A stretch of 64,000 nt of DNA from Metallosphaera yellowstonensis MK1 (GCF_000243315.1 NZ_JH597770.1:126694-190693); one strand, 5' to 3'. Shown: positions 25,888 through 36,037, counted from the first letter of the stretch. A program made the numbers and translations. The notes: a model not told the origin generated them from the letters alone.

Positions 25888-26195
25888 GTGAGAATAATTT
25901 ACGCGGAAGTTAATCTCTATTCGTCTAAATTGTACTTAAATCTGTCCTATCTATAATTTTACTTTCTCTCATGTTTAAACATTGCCTTATATATCTGAGG
26001 AAATCCATAATGACTTTTAGAAAAGTATTTAATTAAGTGAGGCCTAAAAAGGGGATTTTAAAAGAAAAGACGGTATTTTATCAAACAGTTTAAAGTGGAG
26101 ATTTATATAAATAGAGAAATATACTGAATATAACAAGATTCATTGTTGAATATCTCTTCAAGCGAATTTATTAACCTCGACGCTCTCTACAGCCC
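25888..26195. other. AT-rich intergenic region before the DEAD-box gene
   Basis: 308 bases without a gene. It holds a short promoter region for the unknown gene on the minus strand, several A/T tracts, a strong TATA box at 26101-26114 and a second TATA-like box at 26162-26172 that sits 26-28 bases before the helicase ATG. No RNA structure or repeat is obvious. Confidence 0.5.
26101..26114 (+). promoter_or_regulatory. Upstream TATA box of the helicase gene
   Basis: ATTTATATAAATAG, the best TATA match in the gap, predicts a start near 26134 and a leader of about 60 bases, in addition to the leaderless start predicted from the box at 26162-26172. Confidence 0.45.
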
Positions 26196-27245
26196 ATGTT
26201 CGACAAACTCAGCAATGAACTCAGGAGAGCATTGTCTGATGCAAATTACGTGAGACCCACCAAGGTACAGGAGATTACGATCCCAATCCTCATTCAGGGG
26301 AGAAGTGTGATCGTACAGGCTAAGACTGGATCTGGTAAAACTGCATCCTATCTCCTTCCGGTGTTAGAGAGGGGTGAGGACACGATAATCGTCACTCCTA
26401 CCAGAGAGCTGGCGGAGCAGGTAGCCTTTGAGGCCAGGAGACTTGGTAAATACAAAGGGACGAGTGTAGGTGTCATAATTGGAGGAGTGGGATATGAAAG
26501 GCAGGAGAGGGAAGCATTGGCCAAGATAGTCGTGGCTACTCCAGGTAGAACCCTGGATCTGTGGGGTAGAGGCACACTTGATCTGTCGAGGTTCACCACT
26601 GCTGTGGTAGATGAGGTCGATAGGATGCTAGACATGGGATTCATAGATGACGTACGGATGATACTTTCAAAGACCTCTGCCAGAACGTTCGGTTTCTTTT
26701 CAGCTACGGTACCTGAGGAGGTGAGAAGGTTAGCTAGAGAGTTTGCCCCCTACGCTGAGTTCCTTAAGTTGGATGAGTATAAACCTGTTGAGATAGAACA
26801 CCTCTTCTATCAAGTTAGGGACAACTGGAGAGAAAAGGTATCGATGCTGTCGAAACACACTGACGGAAAGACTATAATTTTCGCCAACACTAAAGCTAGG
26901 GCGGAGGCATTGTACGAGTCCTTAGATGGGAGGATGAGAGCGTCTCTCCTGCACGGCGACATGTCACAGGGAGCTAGACAAAGAAGTCTCCTCAGGTTCA
27001 GGAGAGGCTACACAGACGTGTTAGTCTCTACCGACCTAGCGTCTCGCGGGATAGACGTAATAGATGTGGACACAGTGATAAACTTTGATATGCCCAAGGA
27101 TGTGGAGACCTATATACACAGGGTAGGAAGGACGGGAAGGATGGGAAGGAAGGGGAAGGCGATCTCCTACTACACTGGAAGGGATAAGGAAATCGTAGAT
27201 AAGATCAGGGTCATGGTGAAGTCCGTACAACTAAACAGTAGCTAA
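26196..27245 (+). CDS. DEAD-box RNA helicase
   Basis: A 349-residue compact helicase. Motifs: Q-motif ([13 protein letters not shown], about residues 20-32), Walker [12 protein letters not shown] (about 41-51), [13 protein letters not shown], motif II DEVD (about 141-144) instead of DEAD, SAT (about 172-174), then in domain 2 [11 protein letters not shown] and [11 protein letters not shown]. The alanine-to-valine change in motif II is conservative and leaves both aspartates. It probably unwinds mRNA structures. Monocistronic, with a possible double promoter; a T-rich run follows the stop. Confidence 0.92.
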   Translation: MFDKLSNELRRALSDANYVRPTKVQEITIPILIQGRSVIVQAKTGSGKTASYLLPVLERGEDTIIVTPTRELAEQVAFEARRLGKYKGTSVGVIIGGVGYERQEREALAKIVVATPGRTLDLWGRGTLDLSRFTTAVVDEVDRMLDMGFIDDVRMILSKTSARTFGFFSATVPEEVRRLAREFAPYAEFLKLDEYKPVEIEHLFYQVRDNWREKVSMLSKHTDGKTIIFANTKARAEALYESLDGRMRASLLHGDMSQGARQRSLLRFRRGYTDVLVSTDLASRGIDVIDVDTVINFDMPKDVETYIHRVGRTGRMGRKGKAISYYTGRDKEIVDKIRVMVKSVQLNSS

Positions 27246-27411
27246 TTTTTATCTTAAAAAAAAAAATCTAAAATAATGTTTATTGATTTGAAGATCTGAA
27301 AATCATGTGTACTTAATTCTCCAAACACTCGCGAGAAAAGTTTTACATGATTATTGCTAGATCGATTATAAAATTTATAAGTGGCATCATACATATAAAT
27401 TTCTGATACAC

Positions 27412-27618
27412 ATGAACGGAAAGTTCTACATAGCCATGGGAATAGCGTTCCTGATAGATATAATCATTTACTCGATTTTCCCCTACTTCAACACTGCAAC
27501 GCCATCCATAGGAGGACTGACCTTATTCTACAGCTATCAAATAATCCTACTCTTGGTCTCAACTATCCTGTTTGCAGCTGTGGTGCTAGTCGTAAGGGAG
27601 AACGGTAGCAAGAGGTGA
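27412..27618 (+). CDS. Small membrane protein, DUF3311-like symporter partner
   Basis: A 68-residue protein with two membrane spans ([20 protein letters not shown] and [20 protein letters not shown]). Small proteins of the DUF3311 kind are commonly encoded just before a sodium/solute symporter, as here (8-base gap). Its function in the complex is unknown. A TATA-like ATATAAAT box near 27388-27395 predicts a leaderless start at 27412. Confidence 0.65.
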   Translation: MNGKFYIAMGIAFLIDIIIYSIFPYFNTATPSIGGLTLFYSYQIILLLVSTILFAAVVLVVRENGSKR

Positions 27619-27625
27619 AGCAAGG

Positions 27626-29212
27626 TTGGCCCTAGGTAATATAGATACCGTTTCTGTAGCAGTATTCGTAGTTCTCTTCGCTATTTTCGCTTTCTTGGGC
27701 TTCTGGGCCTCCAGGTGGAGGAAAGGTGACTTATCCAAGATAGACGAGTGGGGACTTGGGGGTAGGAGACTGGGATGGTTACTGGTGTGGTTCCTAATGG
27801 GTGCTGACCTGTTCACCGCTTACACATTCATTGCTGTACCCTCAGGAATGCTGGCAAACGGCGCCTTCTATTTCTTCGCTGTACCGTATGTGGCGTGGGG
27901 CTTCGCTATTGCCCTACTGACAATGCCTAGGCTATGGACAGTCTCCAAGAATAAAGGTTATGTTACAGCCTCGGATTTCGTCAAGGACAGATTTAACAGT
28001 AAATCCCTCGCAATCGCTGTCGCATTAACTGGAGTTGTTGCTGAGCTCCCATATATAGCCCTGCAGATCATAGGTATGCAGGCAGTATTGGCAGTGCTTC
28101 TGGTGGGGCTAACTGGAGTAGCTTCGAAGACCGTTCTAGACGTGGCCCTTGTACTTGCGTTCATAGTACTCGCTCTATTTACGTTTACCAGCGGACTCAG
28201 GGGAGCTGCACTTACTGGGGTAATGAAGGATATACTGATTTGGATTACAGTACTCACGGTTATAGTCTACGTACCTTTAGCCTACGGGGGATTCGCCGCT
28301 GCCTTCAATAACGCGCTACATAACTCTGTGACAGTCAACTACGCCATAAATCACGTTAAGAAACCGATTCCCTATTCGTTCTTACCACCTACGCTAATTC
28401 CGGCATACTTTAGTACGGCCTTGGGAAGTGCACTGGCGCTCTACCTCTACCCGCACGCTATTAACGGATCTCTCAGCTCTGAGGATAAGAACAAACTTAA
28501 GCTCGGTACTTCCATCCTTCCAGTCTACGGAGTGGGTTTAGCGTTATTAGCACTATTCGGAATCTTGATATATGCAGTCCCTTCCGCCCTAGCCCTCGTA
28601 GTTAAGTTGGCCAATGGAGCTGTCACCGTACCAGCTCTCGTAGCTTTCACCATGCCCGATTGGTTTGTAGGTTTGGCCTTCTTGGCCATATTCATAGGAG
28701 GTCTGGTTCCAGCGGCAATAATGGCAATAGGAGTGGCTAACCTATTAGTGAGAAACGTTATAAAGGAGTTTAAGAAGGACTTAGATCCCAGGACTGAGTC
28801 TACATTAGCTAAGATCATCTCCACAATTTTCAAATTCGTGGCTCTAGGTTTCGTCTTTGTTGTGCCCGCAACTTACGCGATCCAACTCCAGTTACTTGGA
28901 GGCATACTTATTTCTCAGACTCTGCCGCCGGTGTTCTTAGGCCTTTATACCAAGAGGCTCAACGGTTACGCTACGTTTGCAGGCTGGGGGGCTGGAATAC
29001 TGTCCGCGATCGCATTGATAGTGGAGGCCAACGCCAAGTTCGGTGTGATTAAGACCTCCCTCTTCTCAACTCCCTTAGGTCCCATATACATTGCCATAAT
29101 AGCACTGGCGATAAACTTAGCTGTATCTGTTGTTGGCTCGGCGATAGCTTCCATGGCAGGTTGGAGGCCCGAAACTAAGATAAAAGAAGAAGAGATTACA
29201 AAAGAAATGTAA
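27626..29212 (+). CDS. Sodium/solute symporter (SSS family)
   Basis: A 528-residue membrane protein with about 13 spans, of the SSF family that couples solute uptake to sodium (or protons). Family signatures: [13 protein letters not shown] after span 1, [20 protein letters not shown], and [17 protein letters not shown] in the middle. It starts with TTG at 27626; GAGGTGA at 27613-27619 is a good ribosome-binding site that overlaps the stop of the small membrane protein gene, so the two are co-translated. The solute is not predictable. Confidence 0.9.
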   Translation: MALGNIDTVSVAVFVVLFAIFAFLGFWASRWRKGDLSKIDEWGLGGRRLGWLLVWFLMGADLFTAYTFIAVPSGMLANGAFYFFAVPYVAWGFAIALLTMPRLWTVSKNKGYVTASDFVKDRFNSKSLAIAVALTGVVAELPYIALQIIGMQAVLAVLLVGLTGVASKTVLDVALVLAFIVLALFTFTSGLRGAALTGVMKDILIWITVLTVIVYVPLAYGGFAAAFNNALHNSVTVNYAINHVKKPIPYSFLPPTLIPAYFSTALGSALALYLYPHAINGSLSSEDKNKLKLGTSILPVYGVGLALLALFGILIYAVPSALALVVKLANGAVTVPALVAFTMPDWFVGLAFLAIFIGGLVPAAIMAIGVANLLVRNVIKEFKKDLDPRTESTLAKIISTIFKFVALGFVFVVPATYAIQLQLLGGILISQTLPPVFLGLYTKRLNGYATFAGWGAGILSAIALIVEANAKFGVIKTSLFSTPLGPIYIAIIALAINLAVSVVGSAIASMAGWRPETKIKEEEITKEM

Positions 29213-29343
29213 ATTTTTCTTACTTATGTTTTCTAACTTATATCAAGTTAATTTCAGAATTTGAAATTTCGACACTACGTTTTTCCTTCCAAAGCTAAAC
29301 GGTAGAGCAGAGGGCTGAATCCTTTTTCACGTTGATAGAAATC

Positions 29344-29354
29344 TTTTTATATTT
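29344..29354 (+). promoter_or_regulatory. TATA box of the diverged RNA member 5
   Basis: TTTTTATATTT centred about 24-25 bases before the UUGAUGA at 29373, the same spacing as in repeat copies 1 and 2 although the surrounding sequence differs. Confidence 0.55.
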
Positions 29355-29372
29355 GTTTATAACAAACTTTTG

Positions 29373-29570
29373 TTGATGAATAATGACCCCCCACACCGAT
29401 GTGGGCTATGCCCAAAAGGGTGGGAGTGATTGCAGAGATGTGAGCCCCGTGCCGTTGGGCTCGAAGGAGTCCCGTGACCCACCTACCTTAAGTGGGTGGT
29501 TGAGGGCTAAGTCCCTGCACTCGATCATGATTGAACATAAAATGATTGAAATGAAAGTGTAGGGACAAAC
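29373..29570 (+). ncRNA. Putative structured RNA, diverged member 5
   Basis: Shares UUGAUGA, the C-rich tract, GAUG, AGUGAU and CCUUAAG-GGG with the repeat RNAs but little else, and is not part of a repeat copy. The same helices form with other bases: P1 CCCAC/GUGGG (29390-29394, 29420-29424); P2 GGGC/GCCC (29403-29406, 29410-29413); P3 GAGCCC/GGGCUC (29442-29447, 29457-29462); P4 ACCCAC/GUGGGU (29477-29482, 29492-29497); P5 eleven pairs GUCCCUGCACU with AGUGUAGGGAC (29511-29521, 29556-29566), followed by AAAC as in the repeats. This is covariation by eye. It could be the chromosomal parent of the mobile copies. Lies in the 850-base gap after the symporter gene. Confidence 0.6.
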
Positions 29571-29669
29571 GGAAATTCACAGATCCGTTGCGAATTCATT
29601 TTGTTTAATAAGTATTAAACGAGAGATCTAAAACTTTAGGCTGAGCGTCGATAGGGGGTTCATGGAATT

Positions 29670-29959
29670 AGACTGTAACTCTTTTACGTAACTACTCGTT
29701 ATTTTCAATTTTATAAATATCGTTTTGATGTGGGTTATGTTCATGTAGTATTACCCAAGAGCTTTCTTTTAATGATCTCCCGACCGATGACGTGCACTGC
29801 CCACGAGGATGGGAGTGATAAAAGTGGATGGGAGGGTATTGAAGTTTCCCTCGACTAGCCCCAATGACTTGAGGGTGACCGTGTATGATCCCTTAAGAGG
29901 GGTGCCCATGGCGGAATTAAAAGTAATTAAAGAAGGTAAGTTACGCCACGGGTAAACAC
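29670..29959 (+). repeat. Dispersed repeat copy 3 (290 bp, degraded)
   Basis: Same borders as the other copies but with more changes, and indels of 1, 2 and 2 bases in the first half of the RNA. It lies 100 bases after the diverged relative and about 100 bases before the gene at 30064. Confidence 0.9.
29769..29959 (+). ncRNA. Putative structured RNA, member 3 (probably decaying)
   Basis: P1 (CUCCC/GGGAG), P3, P4 and most of P5 still pair; P5 has one A-C mismatch. The upstream TATA box is changed to TTCATGTAG and the start region to UUAAUGA, so this copy may be silent. Confidence 0.45.
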
Positions 29960-30063
29960 TAGCCTGGAGCTGAATATTATAATTCACAATGGAGCCCTGA
30001 ATCGTCCGGGCAGAGTCTCAACACGGAGCTGAGAATTTTCTTAGTTTTTATTTGATGAAACCA

Positions 30064-30699
30064 ATGAAAGAGGTATTAATTACTCCTGACAAATATCTCC
30101 TTGTGGAGTTAAGGACTGAAATCCCTGAAGACTTGTTAATACCCCCTCTGCCAGAACTCAGTTACATATGTGATGGTAGATTGACAGAATCCAGATGTTC
30201 TGGAATCTCGATCTTCAGGGATCAGGACTTCATCACAGCGACTGCCTCAGATATGGTCATGAACATGAGTGTTGCAGGTCTTGTAAGGACTAAACTGAGA
30301 GGGAGGAAAAGGGAGAGATGGAACAGCTATCTGGCCAAGTATAAGATAGAGATAGAGCCAAGGGAATTCACGTCTATTCTCAAGACTGGTTCTCTATTAA
30401 CAATTTACGTCGATGGAATAGATTTGGACGAGATCTCGGGTAACGTTGTTGTGAAGGAGTTCAGAGTAACTGGAGTGGGCAATAGTAATGGAGTAGTGGA
30501 GAGGTTATCAGAGTTGGAACCTAGGTTAATTGTTGTGGAAACTAGAGGAAATCTCTGGTTTCTGGTCACGGCTTACAAACCTGTGCACATAGACGTTCAC
30601 CTTAGGAAGGCAATCGAGAAGACTCTACACGTAGTACGCATGGAGTGTGATGAACTCCTAAGGATAGGAAACGGTAGGATATGCTACCTAAGGAATTGA
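30064..30699 (+). CDS. Hypothetical protein
   Basis: A 211-residue soluble protein that I do not recognise. It begins MKEVLITPDKYLLVELRTEI, has a Cys pair in the first third (YICDGRLTESRCSG), a basic stretch (RTKLRGRKRERWNSY, about residues 76-90) and a histidine-rich tail near IDVHLRKAIEKTLHVVRMEC. Two in-frame starts lie upstream (30052 and 30055); I prefer 30064, closest to the spacing from the TTTTTA box at 30044-30049. Nucleic-acid binding is possible but unproven. Confidence 0.5.
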   Translation: MKEVLITPDKYLLVELRTEIPEDLLIPPLPELSYICDGRLTESRCSGISIFRDQDFITATASDMVMNMSVAGLVRTKLRGRKRERWNSYLAKYKIEIEPREFTSILKTGSLLTIYVDGIDLDEISGNVVVKEFRVTGVGNSNGVVERLSELEPRLIVVETRGNLWFLVTAYKPVHIDVHLRKAIEKTLHVVRMECDELLRIGNGRICYLRN

Positions 30700-30736
30700 A
30701 CAGCTTCGTCAAACAGTGTACCTTTTATGAAAAATG

Positions 30737-30744
30737 TTTATATG
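30737..30744 (+). promoter_or_regulatory. TATA box of the DUF929 gene
   Basis: TTTATATG centred 25-26 bases before the ATG at 30766; decides that start over an ATG at 30727. Confidence 0.55.
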
Positions 30745-30765
30745 CTCATGAAAGTTGTAAACAAT

Positions 30766-31557
30766 ATGGCACGATCCAAGAGAGGAAAACAACAAAAAGA
30801 GAGTAAAATGATCTATATTCCGTTTGTAGCGCTACTCTTGGTTATTGTTTTATTTATAGGACTTAGCTTCCATCAAACTGCCTCAGCCTCGACCGATGCC
30901 TTCACTCATTTCGTAAAGGTGTCTTCCAACGACTACGCTCCTCCAGGAAAAGTGGATGTTTACTTCGTAAGTTGGTATGGTTGTCCTTATGGGGCTACCT
31001 TATCATGGCCCCTCTACCTTGCCTTAGATCACTATGGTCAGGTTCAGGTTATTCCCCACTACTCACTAAGTGAAGAAGAACTAGGCGGAGCCGTACCAGG
31101 GCTACTATTTCAAGGGTTCGAACCCAACTCATCAGTTGATTTTCACTTTCTTTACATTTATAATCAATATCTTAACGCGACTCCAGACGGGAAGCCTCTA
31201 AACGGAGAGGCGGTACAGATCGGCCTACAGGAGATTCAGAATGATCTTCCACCTTGGGTAAGTCAATACGTTGAACAATATCAACTTAACCTCACTCGTG
31301 TACCGGCACCCAACGGCACGGTCACGCCAATAGCCTACGCATCGCCGATTCCGCACATTGTAACCACATTGATAATTACAGGACCTGGAGGGACGTGGTT
31401 GATGCTCGGTTATCCTAGCAACCTAGAACCACAACAGATAATTGACACTAACTCCACTACACTACTAAGTCAAATACAGAGCGGCAACGTTCCTGCTCCC
31501 ATACAGAGTGCAGCTAGCACTATAGAGTCTATCATTTCGCAGGCTGAAGGATCTTAG
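30766..31557 (+). CDS. DUF929 membrane-anchored thioredoxin-fold protein
   Basis: A 263-residue DUF929 protein, a Sulfolobales family. A basic N-terminus (ARSKRGKQQKESK) precedes one membrane span (about residues 15-35, IPFVALLLVIVLFIGL), and the rest is probably outside the cell. The stretch KVDVYFVSWYGCPYGATLSW (about 68-87) is thioredoxin-like, but CPYG has only one of the two active-site cysteines. N-glycosylation-like NxS/T sites are frequent in the C-terminal half (NSS, NAT, NLT, NGT). Role unknown; a single-Cys redox or chaperone function at the cell surface is an inference. Convergent with the next gene, overlapping by 26 bases. Confidence 0.8.
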   Translation: MARSKRGKQQKESKMIYIPFVALLLVIVLFIGLSFHQTASASTDAFTHFVKVSSNDYAPPGKVDVYFVSWYGCPYGATLSWPLYLALDHYGQVQVIPHYSLSEEELGGAVPGLLFQGFEPNSSVDFHFLYIYNQYLNATPDGKPLNGEAVQIGLQEIQNDLPPWVSQYVEQYQLNLTRVPAPNGTVTPIAYASPIPHIVTTLIITGPGGTWLMLGYPSNLEPQQIIDTNSTTLLSQIQSGNVPAPIQSAASTIESIISQAEGS

Positions 31558-32569
31558 TGAACTCTCCGTCCTTTATAACCTTATATCCCTTCGTCCAAGA
31601 CAGGAAATCTAATCTCTCCAGGAGAGGAGACTTCTGGTCGGTGAGTATGACCAAATTCTCGGCCCTAGGTGCATAGTTGTCCACTAACTCATTGATGACT
31701 TCATAGTTGTAAATCACTGGAGTTACTTCCACATCGTGAAACCTTGCCTGTCTCAGCATCTCCGCAAATTCTTCATTGAAGTTCCAGGCCTCCATCACAG
31801 AGACGTTCCCCACAATTCTCCTTTTCGGAAAGATGAAGAGTGGTAAGAGGACAGTTTCATACTCTGAGGGGGACTTAACTAGCTTTCCAGAAGCAATCTT
31901 AGATATAACGTCAAACAACCTCTGCATGTACATCCTACTCAGCTCCACGTCGTAGTCCCTATCCTTGTCGTACTTATCGTGAAAAGACTTGTTGAGCCAT
32001 AAGAACGATTCGATGATCTCCCCCCTCCTCTCACTTACAATATCCAAGAGATTAACGTTCTTGGCTTTGGACAGGACTGATTGGGAGTTCACTGCCTGCC
32101 CTACCAGAGCAGGTGTGAGGATCAGGACCTTCTTGTTCACAACGTACTCTTCCACTCCTCCCAGTTTAAACAGATCTTGATCCAGAGAGGCCAGGGGGTT
32201 CGCCCCTATACCTACCTTCATTCCACCTTCTTGAGATACAATTGAATAAAACGTGAACCTGAAGTGTTCTATCTCCTCTGCTGTAGGATACCACAGCCTA
32301 TAAGTCTCCATCCCCCTGAATTTGACCTCATTGACCTCCTCAAGTATTCTATTGAAGGCTTCAAACACGTCCTTAAAATCATCGTCTAATCTCCCGAGGG
32401 GAACAAACATTGGTTCCCCGAGCCTGGGTATTAAGTACCTGAACCCGTATAACCTTGCAACCTCAGGAACTCCAGAGTCAATTAATGTCTTGATAGCTCT
32501 CTTCATCATAGGATTTAGATGATCTATGTGGAGGACATTCTTCTCCTCCCTCTTCCTGAAGAACGACAT
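31532..32569 (-). CDS. Hypothetical protein
   Basis: A 345-residue cytoplasmic protein of unknown family. N-terminus basic and polar (FRKREEKNVLHIDHLNPMMK), a central hydrophobic stretch (NKKVLILTPALVGQAVN, about residues 146-162), and a C-terminal Rossmann-like part (RAENLVILTDQKSPLLERL). None of the usual nucleotide motifs is present. It ends inside the 3-prime end of the DUF929 gene (26-base overlap). A likely promoter lies between it and the divergent antiporter gene. Confidence 0.5.
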   Translation of the reverse strand: MSFFRKREEKNVLHIDHLNPMMKRAIKTLIDSGVPEVARLYGFRYLIPRLGEPMFVPLGRLDDDFKDVFEAFNRILEEVNEVKFRGMETYRLWYPTAEEIEHFRFTFYSIVSQEGGMKVGIGANPLASLDQDLFKLGGVEEYVVNKKVLILTPALVGQAVNSQSVLSKAKNVNLLDIVSERRGEIIESFLWLNKSFHDKYDKDRDYDVELSRMYMQRLFDVISKIASGKLVKSPSEYETVLLPLFIFPKRRIVGNVSVMEAWNFNEEFAEMLRQARFHDVEVTPVIYNYEVINELVDNYAPRAENLVILTDQKSPLLERLDFLSWTKGYKVIKDGEFTKILQPAK

Positions 32570-32613
32570 GATCCAACCTAACGTTTTTAGTTATAAAAAT
32601 CTATCATGCCCCA

Positions 32614-33807
32614 ATGAGTTCTGACGAGATTTACCTAGCTCTTCTCGAGATATTCATCTTAGTTACAGCCGCACAATCGATTAAAATAGTCATGGGTAAG
32701 GCTAGGATACCCTCACTATTCGGGGAACTCCTGACTGGATTGATCCTAGGGCCCTACGCATTAGGAACCATAATCAATTCTATCACTGGTCTTCAGATCT
32801 TCACCTTCAATAACTACCTCACACTTTTCTCAGAATTTGCAGTCGTTCTCCTCATATTTGCGGCGGGACTGGAGCACGGATTCAAATCGCTCCGTTCCTC
32901 CGGTGTCTCAGCGTTCCTCTCAGCAAGCATGGGAGCAGCCCTACCCTTCTTGGGAGTATACCTCTATTCCTCCAGGTACTTTCCCTTTAACACTGCATTA
33001 CTTATGGGTGCAGCAAGCGCTGCCACCAGCCTCGCTGCGGTGGCTTCCCTCATAGAGGGAGGCAAGTTGGAGACCGAACGTTACATAAAAATCCTCTTAT
33101 CAGCTGCCGCAATAGATGACGTAGTGGCGTTCATCATTCTCTCGGTATCTCTTTCCTTGATCTCAGATAACCAGCTAAGTGTATTGGGGGTATTCAGAAC
33201 CAGCCTCCTTGTACTCCTGTCGTGGTTAATCATCTTGTTCTTCTCCGTATTAATAATCCCTAGAATAATATCCTTAGTCTCCGATTCTCTAGTAATAGAT
33301 GTTTCCCTGTTGGTACTTTTCGTGCTCGTGACCGTAATGATATCCCTAGGCTTCTCCCCAGTAATCGCTGCCTTCATAGCTGGTGTGAGTATCTCAGAGA
33401 GCAGGAAGGCAGAGAGAATAAGGGGTATGGTGAGGACCCTACTAGGAGTGTTCGGCTCAATCTTCTTCATCACAATAGGAGCAGAGACTGACGTATTTAC
33501 TTTCGTTTCTCCTGTAGTTCTACTTCAAGGAATTATAATTACGCTGATAGCAATAACCATGAAATTCTTGGGGGTCATTCCGTTTAACTATCTCTATACG
33601 AAGGATGTAAGGAGATCAATAGCGGCGTCCTTGGGAATGATCCCCAGAGGTGAGATGGGACTGGTCATATCCTCCATAGCCTTCTCGAGCGGTATATTTT
33701 CACAAACTGAGTTGTCAGAGGTTGTCCTAATGTCCCTCCTGACCACGGTAGTTGGAGGAACACTCTTCGATAGAATGAATAAAAAGATATTAATTTCAAA
33801 AAATTAG
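32614..33807 (+). CDS. Cation:proton antiporter (CPA2 family)
   Basis: A 397-residue transporter with about 12 spans. Seen: IPSLFGELLTGLILGPYALG (about residues 29-48; the CPA2 entry motif), the FAAGLEHG stretch (about 86-93), and the ion-binding aspartates of the fifth span in AAAIDDVVAFIILS (about 166-179). It lacks the C-terminal RCK domain of KefB/KefC, so sodium (NapA-like) rather than potassium is more likely. Important for pH or ion balance in an acidophile. Ends 2 bases before the convergent permease gene. Confidence 0.88.
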   Translation: MSSDEIYLALLEIFILVTAAQSIKIVMGKARIPSLFGELLTGLILGPYALGTIINSITGLQIFTFNNYLTLFSEFAVVLLIFAAGLEHGFKSLRSSGVSAFLSASMGAALPFLGVYLYSSRYFPFNTALLMGAASAATSLAAVASLIEGGKLETERYIKILLSAAAIDDVVAFIILSVSLSLISDNQLSVLGVFRTSLLVLLSWLIILFFSVLIIPRIISLVSDSLVIDVSLLVLFVLVTVMISLGFSPVIAAFIAGVSISESRKAERIRGMVRTLLGVFGSIFFITIGAETDVFTFVSPVVLLQGIIITLIAITMKFLGVIPFNYLYTKDVRRSIAASLGMIPRGEMGLVISSIAFSSGIFSQTELSEVVLMSLLTTVVGGTLFDRMNKKILISKN

Positions 33808-33809
33808 TT

Positions 33810-35372
33810 TTATTCTGGTGGGATCTCCTTAAATACCATGGAAATGTCTATTCCCTTCTTGGAGTTTCTATACTTTGAAATAATGTAGACCAGTACACCT
33901 ACCAGTATCACTCCTATTACGAACGTGAGCGTTATAGGATTAGGAGTCCCGTTAGACGTCATGAAACCAAAGAGTGGGTTCGCTGCTGCCTCGTAAGTGA
34001 GAAAAGCGAAATAGCCTGCTGATATAATGCCTGCAACCAGTAGAGAAGTCACTCTGTTCCTCAGGCCGTACATTGCTCCAGCTACGCTGGCAACTAGGAA
34101 GTAAAGGGAGCCTAATATGGTAGCACCGTAGAGGGATAGGGCAGCACTCAATGAGAAGACTGGCACCAGTAGAAAGAGGAGAGTAATGGTCAGGTCTAGC
34201 ACGTGAGCATAAACCGGAGATCCGTATCTGTTGACCTCCGCGAACTTCTCTGGGAGTACCCTATCAAATGAAAGGGCAAAAACGTACCTGGAGAAGACTA
34301 TCACTCCGTAGGCCAGCACGAAGAAGTTCCAGGTGATACTGCCAAGCCCTATCAGCCATTGTAGTATAGGGTTGCCTGAAACGGCCATGGCGACGGTCCA
34401 GAAGTTATAGATGAAAGTGGGATAGGCGTTGAAATTAAGTTGGTACCCTGCCACTAAATCCATCTCCAGGAAACCGCCAGTCACTAATATTCCTGTAAGG
34501 AGGACTGCAAGAAGTAGGTTCAACTTGGCAACCCTATCAGTTTGTCTGAACTCGGCCGAGACCGCTGGACCTGCCTGCATCCACGGATATGTATAGAGAG
34601 CGAAGAGCGGAAGTAAGAGTAAGGTAGATAGCAGACTGAAGTTGGGAGGTAGGGGTGAGGTAGAGCTACGATAAACGTTGATCAGGCTGGAATTTATGGA
34701 GGTCAGGAATGGACTTATTGATGTTCCGAAGTGAGGAGCCGTTGCCCCTATCACTATTATAGCCAAAATCAGTGTAGCCATGGAGAAAATACCTAATCCA
34801 CTCACTATTGAGTACCCCCATCTTGCCCTAAAGATGTTGAGTAATATCACGATCACGAAGAAACCAGCCGCGATCCCGTAAAATAGAGCCTTCTGTTCCA
34901 AGGTTAGCCCACCAGCGTAAGGATTTACGAAGAGATTATTGGAAAGTTCTACCAGCGAAGGTGAGTTGTCAACAGTTCCGATGGTGTAGAGAACGGCGTT
35001 TATGCTGGAAGCAGAGAAGAAAGCTATGAGGGCAAAGTAGGCCACGGATTCCAGCATGAGGGCTATGGCCATAGTTGACCCGATCCCACCGTTCAGACTC
35101 CTGCTTATCCAGACGTAATCTCCACCTGTTCTCGATATCTTCCTTGTCATGAAGGTATAAACGAAGAGCTGAGGGAACGCAAAAGCCAGTCCTATCAGTG
35201 AGGCTATCCAGAGGACTCCGCCTGGATAGTTGTTGATATATGGTGATATTGATTCGAATAAAGTTACCCCTACTGACATATTACCAATATTTAACATGAC
35301 TGCGTCTAGGAGGTTCACTTGCTTTAGTAGTCCTGAACTTTCCCTTATGAAGATATTCCTCTTACTACTCAC
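33810..35372 (-). CDS. Amino acid permease (APC superfamily)
   Basis: A 520-residue membrane protein with about 12 to 14 spans. The first part has the APC pattern [20 protein letters not shown] (residues 22-41, unwound span 1) and [18 protein letters not shown] (about 82-99). It imports amino acids or related compounds with protons. The C-terminal end has a short basic-acidic tail ([20 protein letters not shown]). No partner genes are visible and the substrate is not predictable. Confidence 0.85.
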   Translation of the reverse strand: MSSKRNIFIRESSGLLKQVNLLDAVMLNIGNMSVGVTLFESISPYINNYPGGVLWIASLIGLAFAFPQLFVYTFMTRKISRTGGDYVWISRSLNGGIGSTMAIALMLESVAYFALIAFFSASSINAVLYTIGTVDNSPSLVELSNNLFVNPYAGGLTLEQKALFYGIAAGFFVIVILLNIFRARWGYSIVSGLGIFSMATLILAIIVIGATAPHFGTSISPFLTSINSSLINVYRSSTSPLPPNFSLLSTLLLLPLFALYTYPWMQAGPAVSAEFRQTDRVAKLNLLLAVLLTGILVTGGFLEMDLVAGYQLNFNAYPTFIYNFWTVAMAVSGNPILQWLIGLGSITWNFFVLAYGVIVFSRYVFALSFDRVLPEKFAEVNRYGSPVYAHVLDLTITLLFLLVPVFSLSAALSLYGATILGSLYFLVASVAGAMYGLRNRVTSLLVAGIISAGYFAFLTYEAAANPLFGFMTSNGTPNPITLTFVIGVILVGVLVYIISKYRNSKKGIDISMVFKEIPPE

Positions 35373-35437
35373 AATATAGCTGAGAGTTAAAGGTTTAAAA
35401 CATTTACTAGCCCATGTAAGAAAGTACCATCTTAAAA

Positions 35438-35929
35438 CTATGGAAATTTACTTGGCCAAGTAAAGTCAGCCTGATGATTGCTAAAGGAGAGGGCGAGATA
35501 AAGCAACAACGCCCCTGCCAGGATCGCAGTTCCGTTAATCACCGGATTGTCATATGAGAAATGAGCTAAGGCAAATCTCCTCCATCTCCCTCCCCTCTTC
35601 ACGTAAATTCCCCTCTCCGTGAAGATGTCTAGGAGCATATGGGAGGGTCCAGAGAGGACTCCTAGGAGGAGGATGGGTAGAACGTGAAAGAAGTAGAAGA
35701 GTGGTAGGGAAGGGAGCAGTCCCCATATTACGGACCGGGGCAGGGTGTGAGTTGTGGGGGTTCTCCTGACGAAACCTCCTCTCACTTCGTGACCAAGCCT
35801 GTCTATGAGAGTATTGGAGAGTGAGGATATCACTGAGGAAAGCAGTAGAGAAACGTAGAACCCCAAGTAAGGAGTTGAGAGTAAAGTGAGAAAACCAGTA
35901 GTGAAGATGTAGTGGGTGAGTAACTTCAT
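35438..35929 (-). CDS. DUF1286 membrane protein
   Basis: A 163-residue DUF1286 protein, a family of Sulfolobales and some of their plasmids and viruses, related to membrane metal-dependent hydrolases of the YdjM type. Seen: [14 protein letters not shown] at the start, then [16 protein letters not shown] and [16 protein letters not shown] (about residues 103-118), carrying the H and D residues of the fold, and [12 protein letters not shown]. Four or five spans. I start at the ATG at 35929 instead of 35944. Confidence 0.75.
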   Translation of the reverse strand: MKLLTHYIFTTGFLTLLSTPYLGFYVSLLLSSVISSLSNTLIDRLGHEVRGGFVRRTPTTHTLPRSVIWGLLPSLPLFYFFHVLPILLLGVLSGPSHMLLDIFTERGIYVKRGGRWRRFALAHFSYDNPVINGTAILAGALLLYLALSFSNHQADFTWPSKFP

Positions 35930-36037
35930 CGAGATAGAATACACCTCCCTCTTTTAAGCATGTTATCCTCAACACTTTTGATCAGGTGTGAGATCAAGTC
36001 TGGAAAGGTTTTTTACCTTAGAAGTTTCTAAACGATT

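Noticed and set aside
31127..31138. GGGTTCGAACCC palindrome resembling a tRNA T-arm
   Set aside because: It lies inside the DUF929 coding sequence and there is no acceptor stem or anticodon arm around it.
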